From Gloeotrichia echinulata CP02 (GTDB lineage Bacteria; Cyanobacteriota; Cyanobacteriia; Cyanobacteriales; Nostocaceae): 64,000 nucleotides of DNA. The first letter of the stretch is position 1; each line of letters opens with the position of its first letter. Below, piece by piece: positions 23,714-30,770 of this stretch. Under the pieces are notes generated by a model that was not told the origin of the DNA, ran no database searches, and was given only the letters and a program-made list of their open reading frames with translations. The stretch is taken from positions 3,105,001 to 3,169,000 of the forward strand of contig CP051187.1 of NCBI GenBank assembly GCA_038087035.1, in the 5' to 3' direction. A program made the position numbers and the translations under genes.

Positions 23714-25060
23714 GTGGCTACAAGACGGATGACTTTCAGGTTATACCCAAATAAGCAGATAGAGAAGTCTTTGCGGTATCACCGAAAGCTCCATAAAGAC
23801 TTGTATAATGCTGCTATTTATAACAGATTCACTCAATATCAAAAGTTCAACCACAAGGTTGATTATTTTGAACAACAGAATTGTTTGCCAGAGTTCAAAG
23901 AAGTTTGGATAGAGTATAAAGAAATCAATTCACAAGCTCTACAAGCAACTTTAAAACGTGTTGATTTTGCTTTCCAACGCTGGTTTGTAGGATTGGGTAA
24001 ACGCCCTAAATACAAGTCAATTCGCCATTATTCTGGTTGGACATATCCAGCTAAAACTGGTTATTCTGTAGAATCTAATGGCGAAAATGGGTATTTGAAT
24101 CTGTCTAAAATTGGACGAATTCAAATGAGGGGTAAAGCTAAGTATTGGGGTAAACCAACTACTTGCACAATTGTTTACAGAAATGGTAAATGGTACGCAT
24201 CAATCACAATTGATGCTTTAGACCAAGTTCTCAAGCCAGAAATTTTACCAACGGGTGCTATTGGTATAGATTTAGGATGTAAAGCAGCATTGTCAATTAC
24301 TGATGGCGAAAATCATCAACAGATTGAAGCGCCAAAGTTTTTGAGGAATGCTGAACAGAAAATAAAAAAAGCGTCTAAAGAGAAGAGACGCAAACGCGCA
24401 CCAAATAGAAAGAAAAAAATTAAAGCTTCTAGAAGATGGAAAAAATCCCAAGCTAAGGTTAGCAAGATAACTCGCAAGGTTGCTAATCAAAGACAGAATT
24501 GGGTGCATCAAGTTGCAGCAGAAATAGTCAGCGGTAATAGCTTCGTTGCAACTGAAAAACTAGAAGTAAAGAAGATGACCAGCAAGGCTAAAAAAGGTAA
24601 GCGCAAGAAGCAAAAATCGGGTTTGAATAAGTCAATACTTGACGTAGGTTTTGGGATGCTACGCGATACTGTCAAATACAAAGTAGAACAAATTGGTGGT
24701 GTATTTGTAGAAGTTCCAACCCTGAAGGTAAGGCCTAGCCAAACCTGTCCAAAGTGCGGTCATCAACATAAGAAAACACTTGATATTAGAGTTCACGAGT
24801 GTGGTGTTTGTGGATACCGTCAGGACAGAGATATTGCTGCTGCCGAGGTAATGCTTTACTGGGCTAAAGGCACTCTACCGGAGTCAGGAACTGGCTTCGT
24901 AGGCGCAGAGCCATCTAGCTCTACTTCATGTACTCGCAAAAAAGCGGGAAGCATGAAGCAACTAGGGGCAAAGAAGCGTCAAAAATCTACAGAAAGCTTT
25001 GCTAGAAACGAACTGAGGGACGTAGAAACCCACAGTTCAGGCGGAGCCAACTGTGGGTAG
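23714..25060 (+). CDS. tnpB: TnpB RNA-guided endonuclease of an IS200/IS605 element
   Basis: TnpB is an RuvC-type nuclease guided by an RNA from the element's right end. In this 448-residue protein the RuvC residues are visible: Asp in AIGIDLGCKAAL, Glu in FVATEKLEVKKM, and Asp in DRDIAAAEVM, with a zinc ribbon between (CPKCGHQHKK then CGVCGYRQ). The catalytic set appears complete. GTG 23714 follows AAAAAGGAGG by about 14 bases; the ATG five codons later (23729) is also possible. The C-terminal 70 residues are Ser/Lys-rich and overlap the right-end hairpin, as expected where the guide RNA overlaps the gene. Confidence 0.88.
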   Translation: MATRRMTFRLYPNKQIEKSLRYHRKLHKDLYNAAIYNRFTQYQKFNHKVDYFEQQNCLPEFKEVWIEYKEINSQALQATLKRVDFAFQRWFVGLGKRPKYKSIRHYSGWTYPAKTGYSVESNGENGYLNLSKIGRIQMRGKAKYWGKPTTCTIVYRNGKWYASITIDALDQVLKPEILPTGAIGIDLGCKAALSITDGENHQQIEAPKFLRNAEQKIKKASKEKRRKRAPNRKKKIKASRRWKKSQAKVSKITRKVANQRQNWVHQVAAEIVSGNSFVATEKLEVKKMTSKAKKGKRKKQKSGLNKSILDVGFGMLRDTVKYKVEQIGGVFVEVPTLKVRPSQTCPKCGHQHKKTLDIRVHECGVCGYRQDRDIAAAEVMLYWAKGTLPESGTGFVGAEPSSSTSCTRKKAGSMKQLGAKKRQKSTESFARNELRDVETHSSGGANCG

Positions 25061-25066
25061 TTCATA
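24900..25066 (+). ncRNA. candidate omega (guide) RNA region at the IS right end
   Basis: In IS200/IS605 elements the guide RNA spans the 3' end of tnpB and the right end, its 3' part being the guide. Here a perfect hairpin CCCACAGTT / AACTGTGGG at 25029-25057 ends about nine bases from the element edge, which would place the guide in the integrase fragment. Extent is by analogy only. Confidence 0.4.
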
Positions 25067-25279
25067 ACGGTACCTTTCTAGCGTGGGGTCGAATTGCCCA
25101 AGAGCAATGTCATTGGCGATAATGTCTCGCCGAACTCTTACCAATTCTCTGTTTTTCTTGGTATCCTTCAGTCGGGTAGGTAACTGGAACTGTTTCGGGT
25201 ATCCCCTTACCCGAAACCGAAGCCAAAGGTTATTGGATCGCTTGTCTACAGCGATCCATTTGTTTTCTTCATCCATCAC
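25064..25279 (-). pseudogene. tyrosine integrase, N-terminal arm-binding part
   Basis: The fragment starts MMDEENKWIAVDKRSNNLWL and continues LRFRVRGYPKQFQLPTRL, then ALGQFDPTLERYRY, the arm-type DNA-binding N-terminus of cyanobacterial tyrosine integrases. It is followed by IS sequence, in which its frame ends at 25037. The rest of the protein is at 21943-22875. Together they would make a normal integrase of about 380 residues. Confidence 0.82.
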
Positions 25280-25344
25280 TCAATAAGCAAGAGAGTCGTT
25301 AGTTGAACCTGGCAGAGCAAGTAGCTGGGAGGAATGTAGAACCC

Positions 25345-25372
25345 CCACACTCAAGGTACTCCTTGAGTGGGA
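25345..25372. terminator. perfect hairpin between primase and integrase genes
   Basis: CACTCAAGG (25348-25356) and CCTTGAGTG (25361-25369) form a 9-bp stem with a 4-base loop directly after the primase stop. No long T-run follows on the minus strand, so it could be a weak terminator, an RNA-stabilising hairpin or a protein-binding site. Confidence 0.45.
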
Positions 25373-25375
25373 GTG

Positions 25376-28300
25376 TCAATCCTCGACCACTCGGTGAGCA
25401 AAAAACCGCTGAGGTTCTGTGAACCTGCCATTTTTTGTGGGGAATTTTACCCATATCCACAAATGATCCTGTTTTTCAACAACTCCTTTCCTCGCTACTG
25501 GCTGCTTGTTTTTGTAGCCATCGCAAACAATGACCACATCGCCTAGTGGATAATTGGCGGATGGCGAGTCATAGCAGGCGCGGAGATCCTGCAGCCTAAC
25601 TCGCTGGGGCGTCCCTTCGCTGGGCTTTACCAGCGCTTCAGGTTTTTTAAAAAACTCTCCTTCTTCCACAATTTGGATAATTTTGACTCTTCCGCGAAAT
25701 TCTCCTGAGTAGTAATATTGTCCTTCCGCAAAGAATGGAGTCCTGGTGATGTCTATTCCCGTCAACTTCCTATCCAGTCCTAGCGAAAGCATCTCGGCAT
25801 GGGTTAGCGCCTGACATTTGGAGGCAGGGTAGCTGCCGAATAATTGGCTTTTGTCTCCCCCGTCAAGGATTAAAATTCCGTCAGAGTGTCCAGTAACTTG
25901 CGCGAGATTTTCTCCATGTCTCACCCAGTTTCCTCTTGGGAATTGCTGCTCAATCGCCTGTAGTCGTTGCTGCGCTTGGTTTTCGAGTTCAGAGTTAGCG
26001 TTGTTTTCTGAGTTTTTGATTTCTGATTTCTCTGAAATTTCATCATCACCATCATCAAAGCCCTGATCGCCTTGCGGTGACTGCTGTTGAGGGTGATGAT
26101 CAATCATCATCAAGCCATCATCACCATCATCACTTTTGTCTTCTATCTCCGGGGCGGTATCAAGCTCAGTCTGTGCGATCGCTTCACGGGTGATGATGGG
26201 TGATGATGTTTGATCATCACCCTCATCGCCTTGCTGGACAAGGGGTTTAGCCTCGGATTCCAGCGCGGTGATGATGTTTGATGATGTTTGATCATCGCCC
26301 TCAAAGCCTTGCCCACTCGAAATCCTGGGCGATGTGATGATGTTTGATGATGTTTTTGGAGATGAATAATATTTGCCTTCCCTCAGAGTAATTAATCCCA
26401 GTTCTTGTATGGCACTACAAAGGCTCTCAACTTCTGTTGTTGGTTTTTTTCGTAGAGAATATATGCCGGATCTGATTTCTCTGACCGCCACCCCGTCTCG
26501 TTTGTCAATGAATTCCTTTATTTTAAGCAAATCACCTGTCAACTCTTGGCAGTTGGCATTATAGAGTAATTTCGCTTGATTTAAATAGAAATCGGTTAAC
26601 GCGCAAGCGCTGTACATGGTCATGCCGCTAATCATCTGTTCCGGCTCGTGTCCCGCCAGTACAGCGTTGACGATGTGCAGCCATAGCCCCAATCGAGCAA
26701 AATAACTTTGAATTTTGGGGTAAACAGCCCTCATCCCCGGATGGGTCTCCGCTATCTGCTTATCAGTCAGCCAGCGATGATAAGTCTGAAGAACTCCCTT
26801 TGCTCCATCGGTCAAGAAATAATCCCTCTCTGGTAATTTGCCTATCTGCCGATATAAAGTTGTTAGAGATTCTTCTAGCATCTGCCCGGCGTCATCGTCA
26901 TCCTTGAATAAATTGATGTAAGCAACCTCGCCCGGAACAAGACAGAACAGCCAGCGCGCAAACTCTCCTGTGTAGTCGCTAAAGCTTTGCTGTCCAAGGA
27001 ATTTAGAGAGCGTCTCCGGCTGAGTATTCCCGGTGCGGCTGATAGCGGATTGCTTCAAAAACAATGATTCGCTAGAAGTATCTTTCAGGATACTGCCGCC
27101 ATTAAATTCGCTTAAATCTATCTCCAAGTCATCCCCCTTTCCGTTGCGGTACTTGTTTCTTCCATTGATAAATGATGACCATTCGTCCCGATAGTTCAGC
27201 AATCCTCTAGGGTTCTCTGCGTGAATTTTGATTCGAGTTTCTGTAGTCGTCCCTTGAACAATAAAGCGTTGACGCGGTGGCGGTGGTGTAGGCGGCTCTG
27301 AATCAGAATTCTTTTTGTAGCTTTTGAGCGCTTGCTCGAAGTCGTCTTGAGCTAATTTCCACCACTTATATTCTTCAGCCTCTAGTTTGGTCAGGGGCGA
27401 AATGATCACTTCTTGGGACGGAGTTTTGAGCCGCCCAGTTGGGGCAACGATGCAGCTCCAAAAAATTGCGGGTTGAGTGAACTTCGCACCCGGCTTCACA
27501 ACAATTCTGGCCGCGCTCCCCATTCGTGACCCAGCAACCGGGATGAGGGTTGTGATCAAGTTTTCAACGCTGGTAGGCATTGCATCCGCGACTTTTGTAA
27601 GCAGATCCGCGAATCTACCGCCGTCACCCCAGAATAAATCCCGTGGCTTAAGCCTAGACTGTTGTGCCTTTAATAGCTGGGGGATTTGTTGTCCCATCTC
27701 CAACCGCTCTTCTATCCCCTGCCGTTCACGTACTAGGGCAAAGTATGTGCGTCGAACGTCTGCGGTACTTCTGCCAAAATTATCTGCAATTTCTGGGAGC
27801 TTAATTTCTACGTGAGATTTTGGTAAATCCTGGTCGATAAGCTTGTTGAGTGCGTTAATCACTGCCTGTGAAACATCAACTGGTTCCAGGTGTTTTGGCA
27901 AGGGGCTGGTATTGGCAGAATGGATGTTAGTTTTTGGAGGTTGGTTGTTGGACTGTCCCTGGCGCTGCCATGCTTTAACGCAATTCTCTAATGCATCATC
28001 AGTCAAAGTGGCGGTTGGGTTGTCTTTCTCTGCTGACTTCCAGATTGCATCGGACTCCCAGTCGTCCAATGGGGGAGAACAATGGGCACAAAAATTATCA
28101 AATAGCGTCCGGGGATGTCCATCATACCTATGCCCTAGGTGATTCAACCTTGTTGCTGTACCGATTAAATTCCGGGACAGCTTTGTACCAGCCACGTTGC
28201 GACCGGGCGAAATTTGCCCTCCGTCAATGAGTGCGCGATCGCTCTTGGATAAGCACTCGTAAAGTGGCACATCCCCAGTGGGTAAAGGTATTGTCGGCGC

Positions 28301-28957
28301 AGTCGTGGATTTTTTATGTGAAGGGATGAGTTCGCGTAGATGGGAGAGGGCGTAGGTCTGCCCTGACTGAGAGATTATTGTTACTTGCTTACCAGTTCCT
28401 GCATGGACACAGCCGGCTAGTCTCATTACTCGTGAGGGGTTTTTTAATGAGCGGTCGGCGTCGGCGTATTCAAGCAGGTCGGACTGGAGCGATCGCCATT
28501 CCTCTACAGTAATTGGACAATGAAAAACCCAATAACTGTGGATAGACTTGCCGCCAGTATCAATCTGAAAAGTTGGCTCAGGCAAATTCAGGGACTGCCA
28601 CAAATCACGCTGGATGTCCTTACTGAGGTTATCGTGTTCATAAAATATAGCCCGACAGTTCTGTACTTCTTTATCGCTATGCCCACCGTTAACAACGACG
28701 TAGCAGCCACGTCCTTGCGATTGCCAATCTGACACGGTTACTGTTAGTTGATTGATATTTTTGATTGTTGCTTTTCTGCCTTTATCACTTGATTTATTGG
28801 GGTGCGTGGATGGCAGGAAGCCTCGTAAATAAATGGTTTGGTCAAAAAAATCGGCTTGCTTGGTATATCCAAGTAGTTCAAGATGTAATAGCGATTGTTT
28901 AATATCAATATCTGAGAGGCTTGTAATTTGTGAATTTCTAGTTGGAGCGTTTACCAT
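25376..28957 (-). CDS. primase-polymerase/DUF3987 helicase-like replication protein
   Basis: From ATG 28957 the product is 1193 residues (MVNAPTRNSQITSLSDIDIK). The N-terminal third resembles archaeo-eukaryotic primases of plasmid/phage RepB type (AIFYEHDNLSKD then FQIDTGGKSIHSYWVF, with the acidic and His residues expected). The middle has a DUF3987-like P-loop domain with a Walker A-like APTGRLKTPS. The C-terminal third has a low-complexity stretch of GDDQTSSNIIT-type repeats encoded by GATGATG repeats (about 26040-26360) and a folded end. GGAGG lies 12 bases upstream of the ATG. It is presumably the element's replication initiator or primase-helicase. Confidence 0.78.
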   Translation of the reverse strand: MVNAPTRNSQITSLSDIDIKQSLLHLELLGYTKQADFFDQTIYLRGFLPSTHPNKSSDKGRKATIKNINQLTVTVSDWQSQGRGCYVVVNGGHSDKEVQNCRAIFYEHDNLSKDIQRDLWQSLNLPEPTFQIDTGGKSIHSYWVFHCPITVEEWRSLQSDLLEYADADRSLKNPSRVMRLAGCVHAGTGKQVTIISQSGQTYALSHLRELIPSHKKSTTAPTIPLPTGDVPLYECLSKSDRALIDGGQISPGRNVAGTKLSRNLIGTATRLNHLGHRYDGHPRTLFDNFCAHCSPPLDDWESDAIWKSAEKDNPTATLTDDALENCVKAWQRQGQSNNQPPKTNIHSANTSPLPKHLEPVDVSQAVINALNKLIDQDLPKSHVEIKLPEIADNFGRSTADVRRTYFALVRERQGIEERLEMGQQIPQLLKAQQSRLKPRDLFWGDGGRFADLLTKVADAMPTSVENLITTLIPVAGSRMGSAARIVVKPGAKFTQPAIFWSCIVAPTGRLKTPSQEVIISPLTKLEAEEYKWWKLAQDDFEQALKSYKKNSDSEPPTPPPPRQRFIVQGTTTETRIKIHAENPRGLLNYRDEWSSFINGRNKYRNGKGDDLEIDLSEFNGGSILKDTSSESLFLKQSAISRTGNTQPETLSKFLGQQSFSDYTGEFARWLFCLVPGEVAYINLFKDDDDAGQMLEESLTTLYRQIGKLPERDYFLTDGAKGVLQTYHRWLTDKQIAETHPGMRAVYPKIQSYFARLGLWLHIVNAVLAGHEPEQMISGMTMYSACALTDFYLNQAKLLYNANCQELTGDLLKIKEFIDKRDGVAVREIRSGIYSLRKKPTTEVESLCSAIQELGLITLREGKYYSSPKTSSNIITSPRISSGQGFEGDDQTSSNIITALESEAKPLVQQGDEGDDQTSSPIITREAIAQTELDTAPEIEDKSDDGDDGLMMIDHHPQQQSPQGDQGFDDGDDEISEKSEIKNSENNANSELENQAQQRLQAIEQQFPRGNWVRHGENLAQVTGHSDGILILDGGDKSQLFGSYPASKCQALTHAEMLSLGLDRKLTGIDITRTPFFAEGQYYYSGEFRGRVKIIQIVEEGEFFKKPEALVKPSEGTPQRVRLQDLRACYDSPSANYPLGDVVIVCDGYKNKQPVARKGVVEKQDHLWIWVKFPTKNGRFTEPQRFFAHRVVED
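26040..26365. repeat. GATGATG/CATCATC low-complexity repeats inside the primase gene
   Basis: Runs of CATCATCACC and TGATGATGTTTGATGATG encode repeated DDQTSSNIIT and GDDG segments in the linker between the P-loop domain and the C-terminal domain of the primase. The repeats are in frame and could vary in length. Confidence 0.8.
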
Positions 28958-28959
28958 GA

Positions 28960-29208
28960 CTAGTTTTCGCCTCCAATTAGTGTTAGAATTAGACCACAAT
29001 TATTGATTTTTGATGGATTGGGGGGATGCGCGAACATTCGCCCAATTTTATTTTTGTACTTATTCATGTGTCCTCTATTTTGTATTGATTGAGTTGGTAT
29101 TTTTTCTACTGAGTGATGTTTTTGGTCGGCTAAGGAACGCAATTTAGGCATTACTGTTTTTTGAGATTGTGACAATTGCATCTCCCGTGTCTGTCTTCTG
29201 TCATACAT
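28960..29208 (-). CDS. small basic hypothetical protein of the element, 82 aa
   Basis: The product begins MYDRRQTREMQLSQSQKTVM and is basic and probably soluble. I do not recognise it. Its ATG overlaps the stop of the gene upstream (ATGTATGA at 29201-29208), and its stop lies two bases before the primase ATG, with the primase GGAGG inside its last codons. This tight packing supports translation as part of one unit with the primase, though it may act only as a leader. Confidence 0.5.
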   Translation of the reverse strand: MYDRRQTREMQLSQSQKTVMPKLRSLADQKHHSVEKIPTQSIQNRGHMNKYKNKIGRMFAHPPNPSKINNCGLILTLIGGEN

Positions 29209-29380
29209 ATGGTGGGGTTGGGTTTAGGTAAAGGTATGCCGCCTCTTTGTACGTCCTGCCTCCAGAAATGCGGACGTATGCTATTGCGCCCAAATAGATA
29301 ATTTCTGGCTGGACTGGAAGCTCAGGGATATTAGTTTGAAGGACGGGCGTACCGTTGCCGTTGAGTAAAACAATTTTCAT
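29201..29380 (-). CDS. small hypothetical protein of the element, 59 aa
   Basis: The product starts MKIVLLNGNGTPVLQTNIPE and ends YLYLNPTPPYV. It is compact with a predicted beta-rich start. The family is unknown. It overlaps the next small gene by eight bases and is preceded by a terminator for the upstream regulator, so a promoter should lie in about 29381-29434; none could be fixed with confidence. Confidence 0.55.
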   Translation of the reverse strand: MKIVLLNGNGTPVLQTNIPELPVQPEIIYLGAIAYVRISGGRTYKEAAYLYLNPTPPYV

Positions 29381-29434
29381 GGATGGAATATAGCAAGCAG
29401 ATATAAGTCTATTGGGTTATCGACAGCGATCGCA

Positions 29435-29469
29435 CAAAAAAAAGTCGCTCTGCTATATGCAGTGCGGCT
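29435..29469 (-). terminator. rho-independent terminator after the first regulator's -1 frame
   Basis: On the minus strand AGCCGC..GCGACT (one G-U pair) with an inner CTGC/GCAG stem is followed by eight T residues. It overlaps the stop at 29468-29470 of the coiled-coil frame and lies about 150 bases past the ribbon-helix-helix stop, so the transcript is built to include the coiled-coil frame. Confidence 0.8.
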
Positions 29470-29640
29470 ACTCCTGTGGTTTGATAGTCAAAAAATAAAT
29501 CTGTTGCTTAAGAGCCTGTACCTCTTGTACAAAAACGGCTTCTATCGTTTCGCTTTCTTGCAGTCGCGCCTCAAACTGTTGCCGATTTTCCTGCAAATGA
29601 GTCAAAAACCTTTTTTCTATTAGTTCGAGACGCTCAAGGA
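29468..29640 (-). CDS. coiled-coil extension in the -1 frame of the first regulator
   Basis: After the slippery site the -1 frame reads ILERLELIEKRFLTHLQENR and QQFEARLQESETIEAVFVQE, then VQALKQQIYFLTIKPQE, a clear heptad coiled coil of 57 residues that stops at 29468. It has no start codon or ribosome-binding site of its own in the overlap. Joined to the 64 zero-frame codons it would give a 121-residue protein: an N-terminal ribbon-helix-helix DNA-binding domain plus an oligomerising tail. The -1 frame is also open upstream to 29845 but that part has no coding character. Confidence 0.65.
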
Positions 29641-29832
29641 TTTTCCCATTACTAGCGCATCCCTCGCAACTGCCGTGCCTAGTACTATCCTCTCTTGCGC
29701 TATCAATCTCAACAATTCCGAGCGAGTTAATCCCATCGACTGGGCTATCCTCTCCATATTCTCCCAGTCTTTCTCGCTCATCCTTACATTCACCGTTTTT
29801 GCGTCGTCCGCTAATGTTTTGGGTCGTGCCAT
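29620..29832 (-). CDS. ribbon-helix-helix (CopG-like) regulator, first copy
   Basis: The 70-residue zero-frame product reads MARPKTLADDAKTVNVRMSE, then KDWENMERIAQSMGLTRSEL and LRLIAQE, a standard ribbon-helix-helix DNA-binding domain. After the domain the frame ends quickly (GKSLSVSN), while the -1 frame continues as a coiled coil. The heptamer G GGA AAA at 29647-29641 lies in the correct phase for tandem -1 slippage. The upstream region has a perfect inverted repeat (29889-29911), a likely autoregulatory operator. It probably represses its own and the divergent transcript. Confidence 0.82.
   Translation of the reverse strand: MARPKTLADDAKTVNVRMSEKDWENMERIAQSMGLTRSELLRLIAQERIVLGTAVARDALVMGKSLSVSN
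29641..29647 (-). promoter_or_regulatory. candidate -1 ribosomal frameshift heptamer G GGA AAA
   Basis: Zero-frame codons GGA (29646-29644) and AAA (29643-29641) are preceded by G 29647, giving X XXY YYZ; slippage yields GGG AAA, which is the phase of the coiled-coil frame. A Shine-Dalgarno-like GAGGG lies 13 bases upstream, and TTGAG-CGT-CTCGA (5-bp stem) begins three bases downstream. Confidence 0.65.
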
Positions 29833-29888
29833 TTAATTCATTCACTAACTACAGCCTCATTTTAGCTTTGCAAATTTTTTTTGTATAC

Positions 29889-29911
29889 ACGAAACTATTG
29901 GCATGTTTCGT
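29889..29911. promoter_or_regulatory. inverted-repeat operator upstream of the first regulator
   Basis: ACGAAAC and GTTTCGT, perfect 7-bp arms separated by nine bases, lie 57 bases upstream of the regulator ATG and about 50 bases before the structured sequence on the opposite strand. The position fits an operator controlling both directions. Confidence 0.6.
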
Positions 29912-29960
29912 CTTTGCATTATACTACCATTAGTTACGCAAAGACAGAATAAAAAACATC

Positions 29961-30046
29961 TCCCCCCACGCCTAGACCTTGCGTGCCCCGGAGAAAGCCC
30001 CGCACCACGGAGGGCGCGTGCCTCCGTGAGGAAACACCCTAGCCCA
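29961..30046 (+). other. duplicated GC-rich structured sequence, copy A
   Basis: This 86-base stretch matches 30661-30750 over its length. Shared parts include CACGCCTAGACCTTGCGTG (a hairpin), CCGGAGAAAGC, GCGCGTGCC and GGAAACA. CCGCAC and GTGAGG can pair around an inner GGGC/TGCC stem. It is much richer in G+C than its surroundings and lies downstream of a regulator operator on the plus strand, so it may be a leader RNA or small RNA. Confidence 0.6.
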
Positions 30047-30069
30047 GTTCACTCCCCCAAGAGGAAGAT

Positions 30070-30168
30070 ATGTATGAAGACCGAATTAAACGAATGATTA
30101 GACACCGCAGTCACCAGTTAAGCAAGCATAAAAAAAACTCGTATCGGACTACTCCGGCACGAGCCTAG
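30070..30168 (+). CDS. small basic ORF downstream of structured sequence A, 32 aa
   Basis: The frame MYEDRIKRMIRHRSHQLSKH, then KKNSYRTTPARA, is strongly basic. GAGGAAG four bases before the ATG is a good ribosome-binding site. It is convergent with the second regulator and its last codons overlap that gene's end. It might be a small regulatory peptide or a decayed gene; homology is unknown. Confidence 0.4.
   Translation: MYEDRIKRMIRHRSHQLSKHKKNSYRTTPARA
30130..30163 (-). terminator. rho-independent terminator after the second regulator's -1 frame
   Basis: On the minus strand CTCGT..ACGAG is followed by eight T residues. It begins two bases after the stop codon of the coiled-coil frame (30165-30167) and more than 100 bases after the ribbon-helix-helix stop. 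Confidence 0.75.
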
Positions 30169-30299
30169 GGTTGATAATCTATTTCTAGTCCAGACTGAGC
30201 TTTTTCTAAAAATTCGATCCTTGACTCAAGGTAAGCAACCTCTTCTTTCTTAACCGCCAACTGATGGCGACAGTCATTGATCAGCTGGCGATAGATTCC
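30165..30299 (-). CDS. coiled-coil extension in the -1 frame of the second regulator
   Basis: The -1 frame reads GIYRQLINDCRHQLAVKKEE then VAYLESRIEFLEKAQSGLEI, a coiled coil, and ends at 30165. The zero frame and the -1 frame overlap at CTTGGGGGAATC (30305-30294); slippage on GGG, or a one-base loss from a run of six G residues, would connect them into about 109 residues. No independent start is seen. Confidence 0.55.
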   Translation of the reverse strand, partial: GIYRQLINDCRHQLAVKKEEVAYLESRIEFLEKAQSGLEIDYQP

Positions 30300-30493
30300 C
30301 CCAAGATCGCTTTCTCGTTTGCTGGAGGTTGTTGTACTTGCTGGGAGCTCCTTGCAAATATCTCTACTATTTCGGATCGACTGATGTTCATTTCCGTGGC
30401 CATCTTGTCCAGAGCCTCTACAGACGATGCAGTCAGCGCTATACTGACCCTCATCTTTGGTTCGTCGTATTTGCCGTGCTTCTTTTTGACCAT
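30281..30493 (-). CDS. ribbon-helix-helix regulator, second copy
   Basis: The 70-residue product MVKKKHGKYDEPKMRVSIAL, then TASSVEALDKMATEMNISRS and EIVEIFARSSQQ, is a ribbon-helix-helix domain distinct in sequence from the first copy. It ends with a short tail (ANEKAILGESIAS). As in the first copy, the real-looking C-terminal coiled coil is in the -1 frame and is followed by a terminator. Five imperfect palindromes TCTTGTACAAGA lie upstream and are its likely operators. ATG 30493 is the chosen start. Confidence 0.8.
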   Translation of the reverse strand: MVKKKHGKYDEPKMRVSIALTASSVEALDKMATEMNISRSEIVEIFARSSQQVQQPPANEKAILGESIAS

Positions 30494-30510
30494 TGTTTAA
30501 GGGGTTCATG

Positions 30511-30652
30511 ATTCTTACACAAAATAGTAACACTGTCTCTTATACAAGATGCAACACAAGTTTCTTTGGTAGATGGTATCATTTTTCTTGTACAAAACAT
30601 GTTGCATTTCTTGTACAAGATGCTATCATACTTTTATTCTTGTACAAGACGC
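30511..30652. promoter_or_regulatory. array of five TCTTGTACAAGA-type palindromes
   Basis: Sites are at about 30512-30524 (TTCTTACACAAAA, weakest), 30536-30550 (CTCTTATACAAGATG), 30594-30606 (TTCTTGTACAAAA), 30608-30621 (TTCTTGTACAAGAT) and 30637-30650 (TTCTTGTACAAGAC). They fill the divergent region between the second regulator and the rightward genes, consistent with cooperative repressor binding. Confidence 0.7.
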
Positions 30653-30660
30653 AAGATAAT

Positions 30661-30750
30661 TCTCCCCCACGCCTAGACCTTGCGTGGCACCCGGAGAAAG
30701 CACCCGCACACTTGGCAGCGCGTGCCCCCGTGCGGAAACAACCTAACCAA
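30661..30750 (+). other. duplicated GC-rich structured sequence, copy B
   Basis: Counterpart of 29961-30046. CACGC/GCGTG forms the first hairpin, and CCGCAC/GTGCGG encloses GGCA/TGCC, both perfect in this copy. It ends about 20 bases before the ATG of the first rightward gene (30771), so it is likely part of that gene's leader. Confidence 0.6.
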
Positions 30751-30770
30751 ACCACCAACAGAAAACACCT

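Larger units (their letters stand above)
22896..25066. mobile_element. IS200/IS605-family element with divergent tnpA and tnpB
   Basis: The element contains a Y1 transposase gene reading left and a tnpB gene reading right, each followed by a perfect subterminal hairpin (22900-22931 and 25029-25057). Such hairpins, rather than inverted terminal repeats, are typical of the family. GTTAT flanks the apparent ends on the integrase strand. It splits the integrase gene. Exact ends cannot be fixed by eye; a simple join at TTAT does not restore the integrase frame. Confidence 0.8.
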
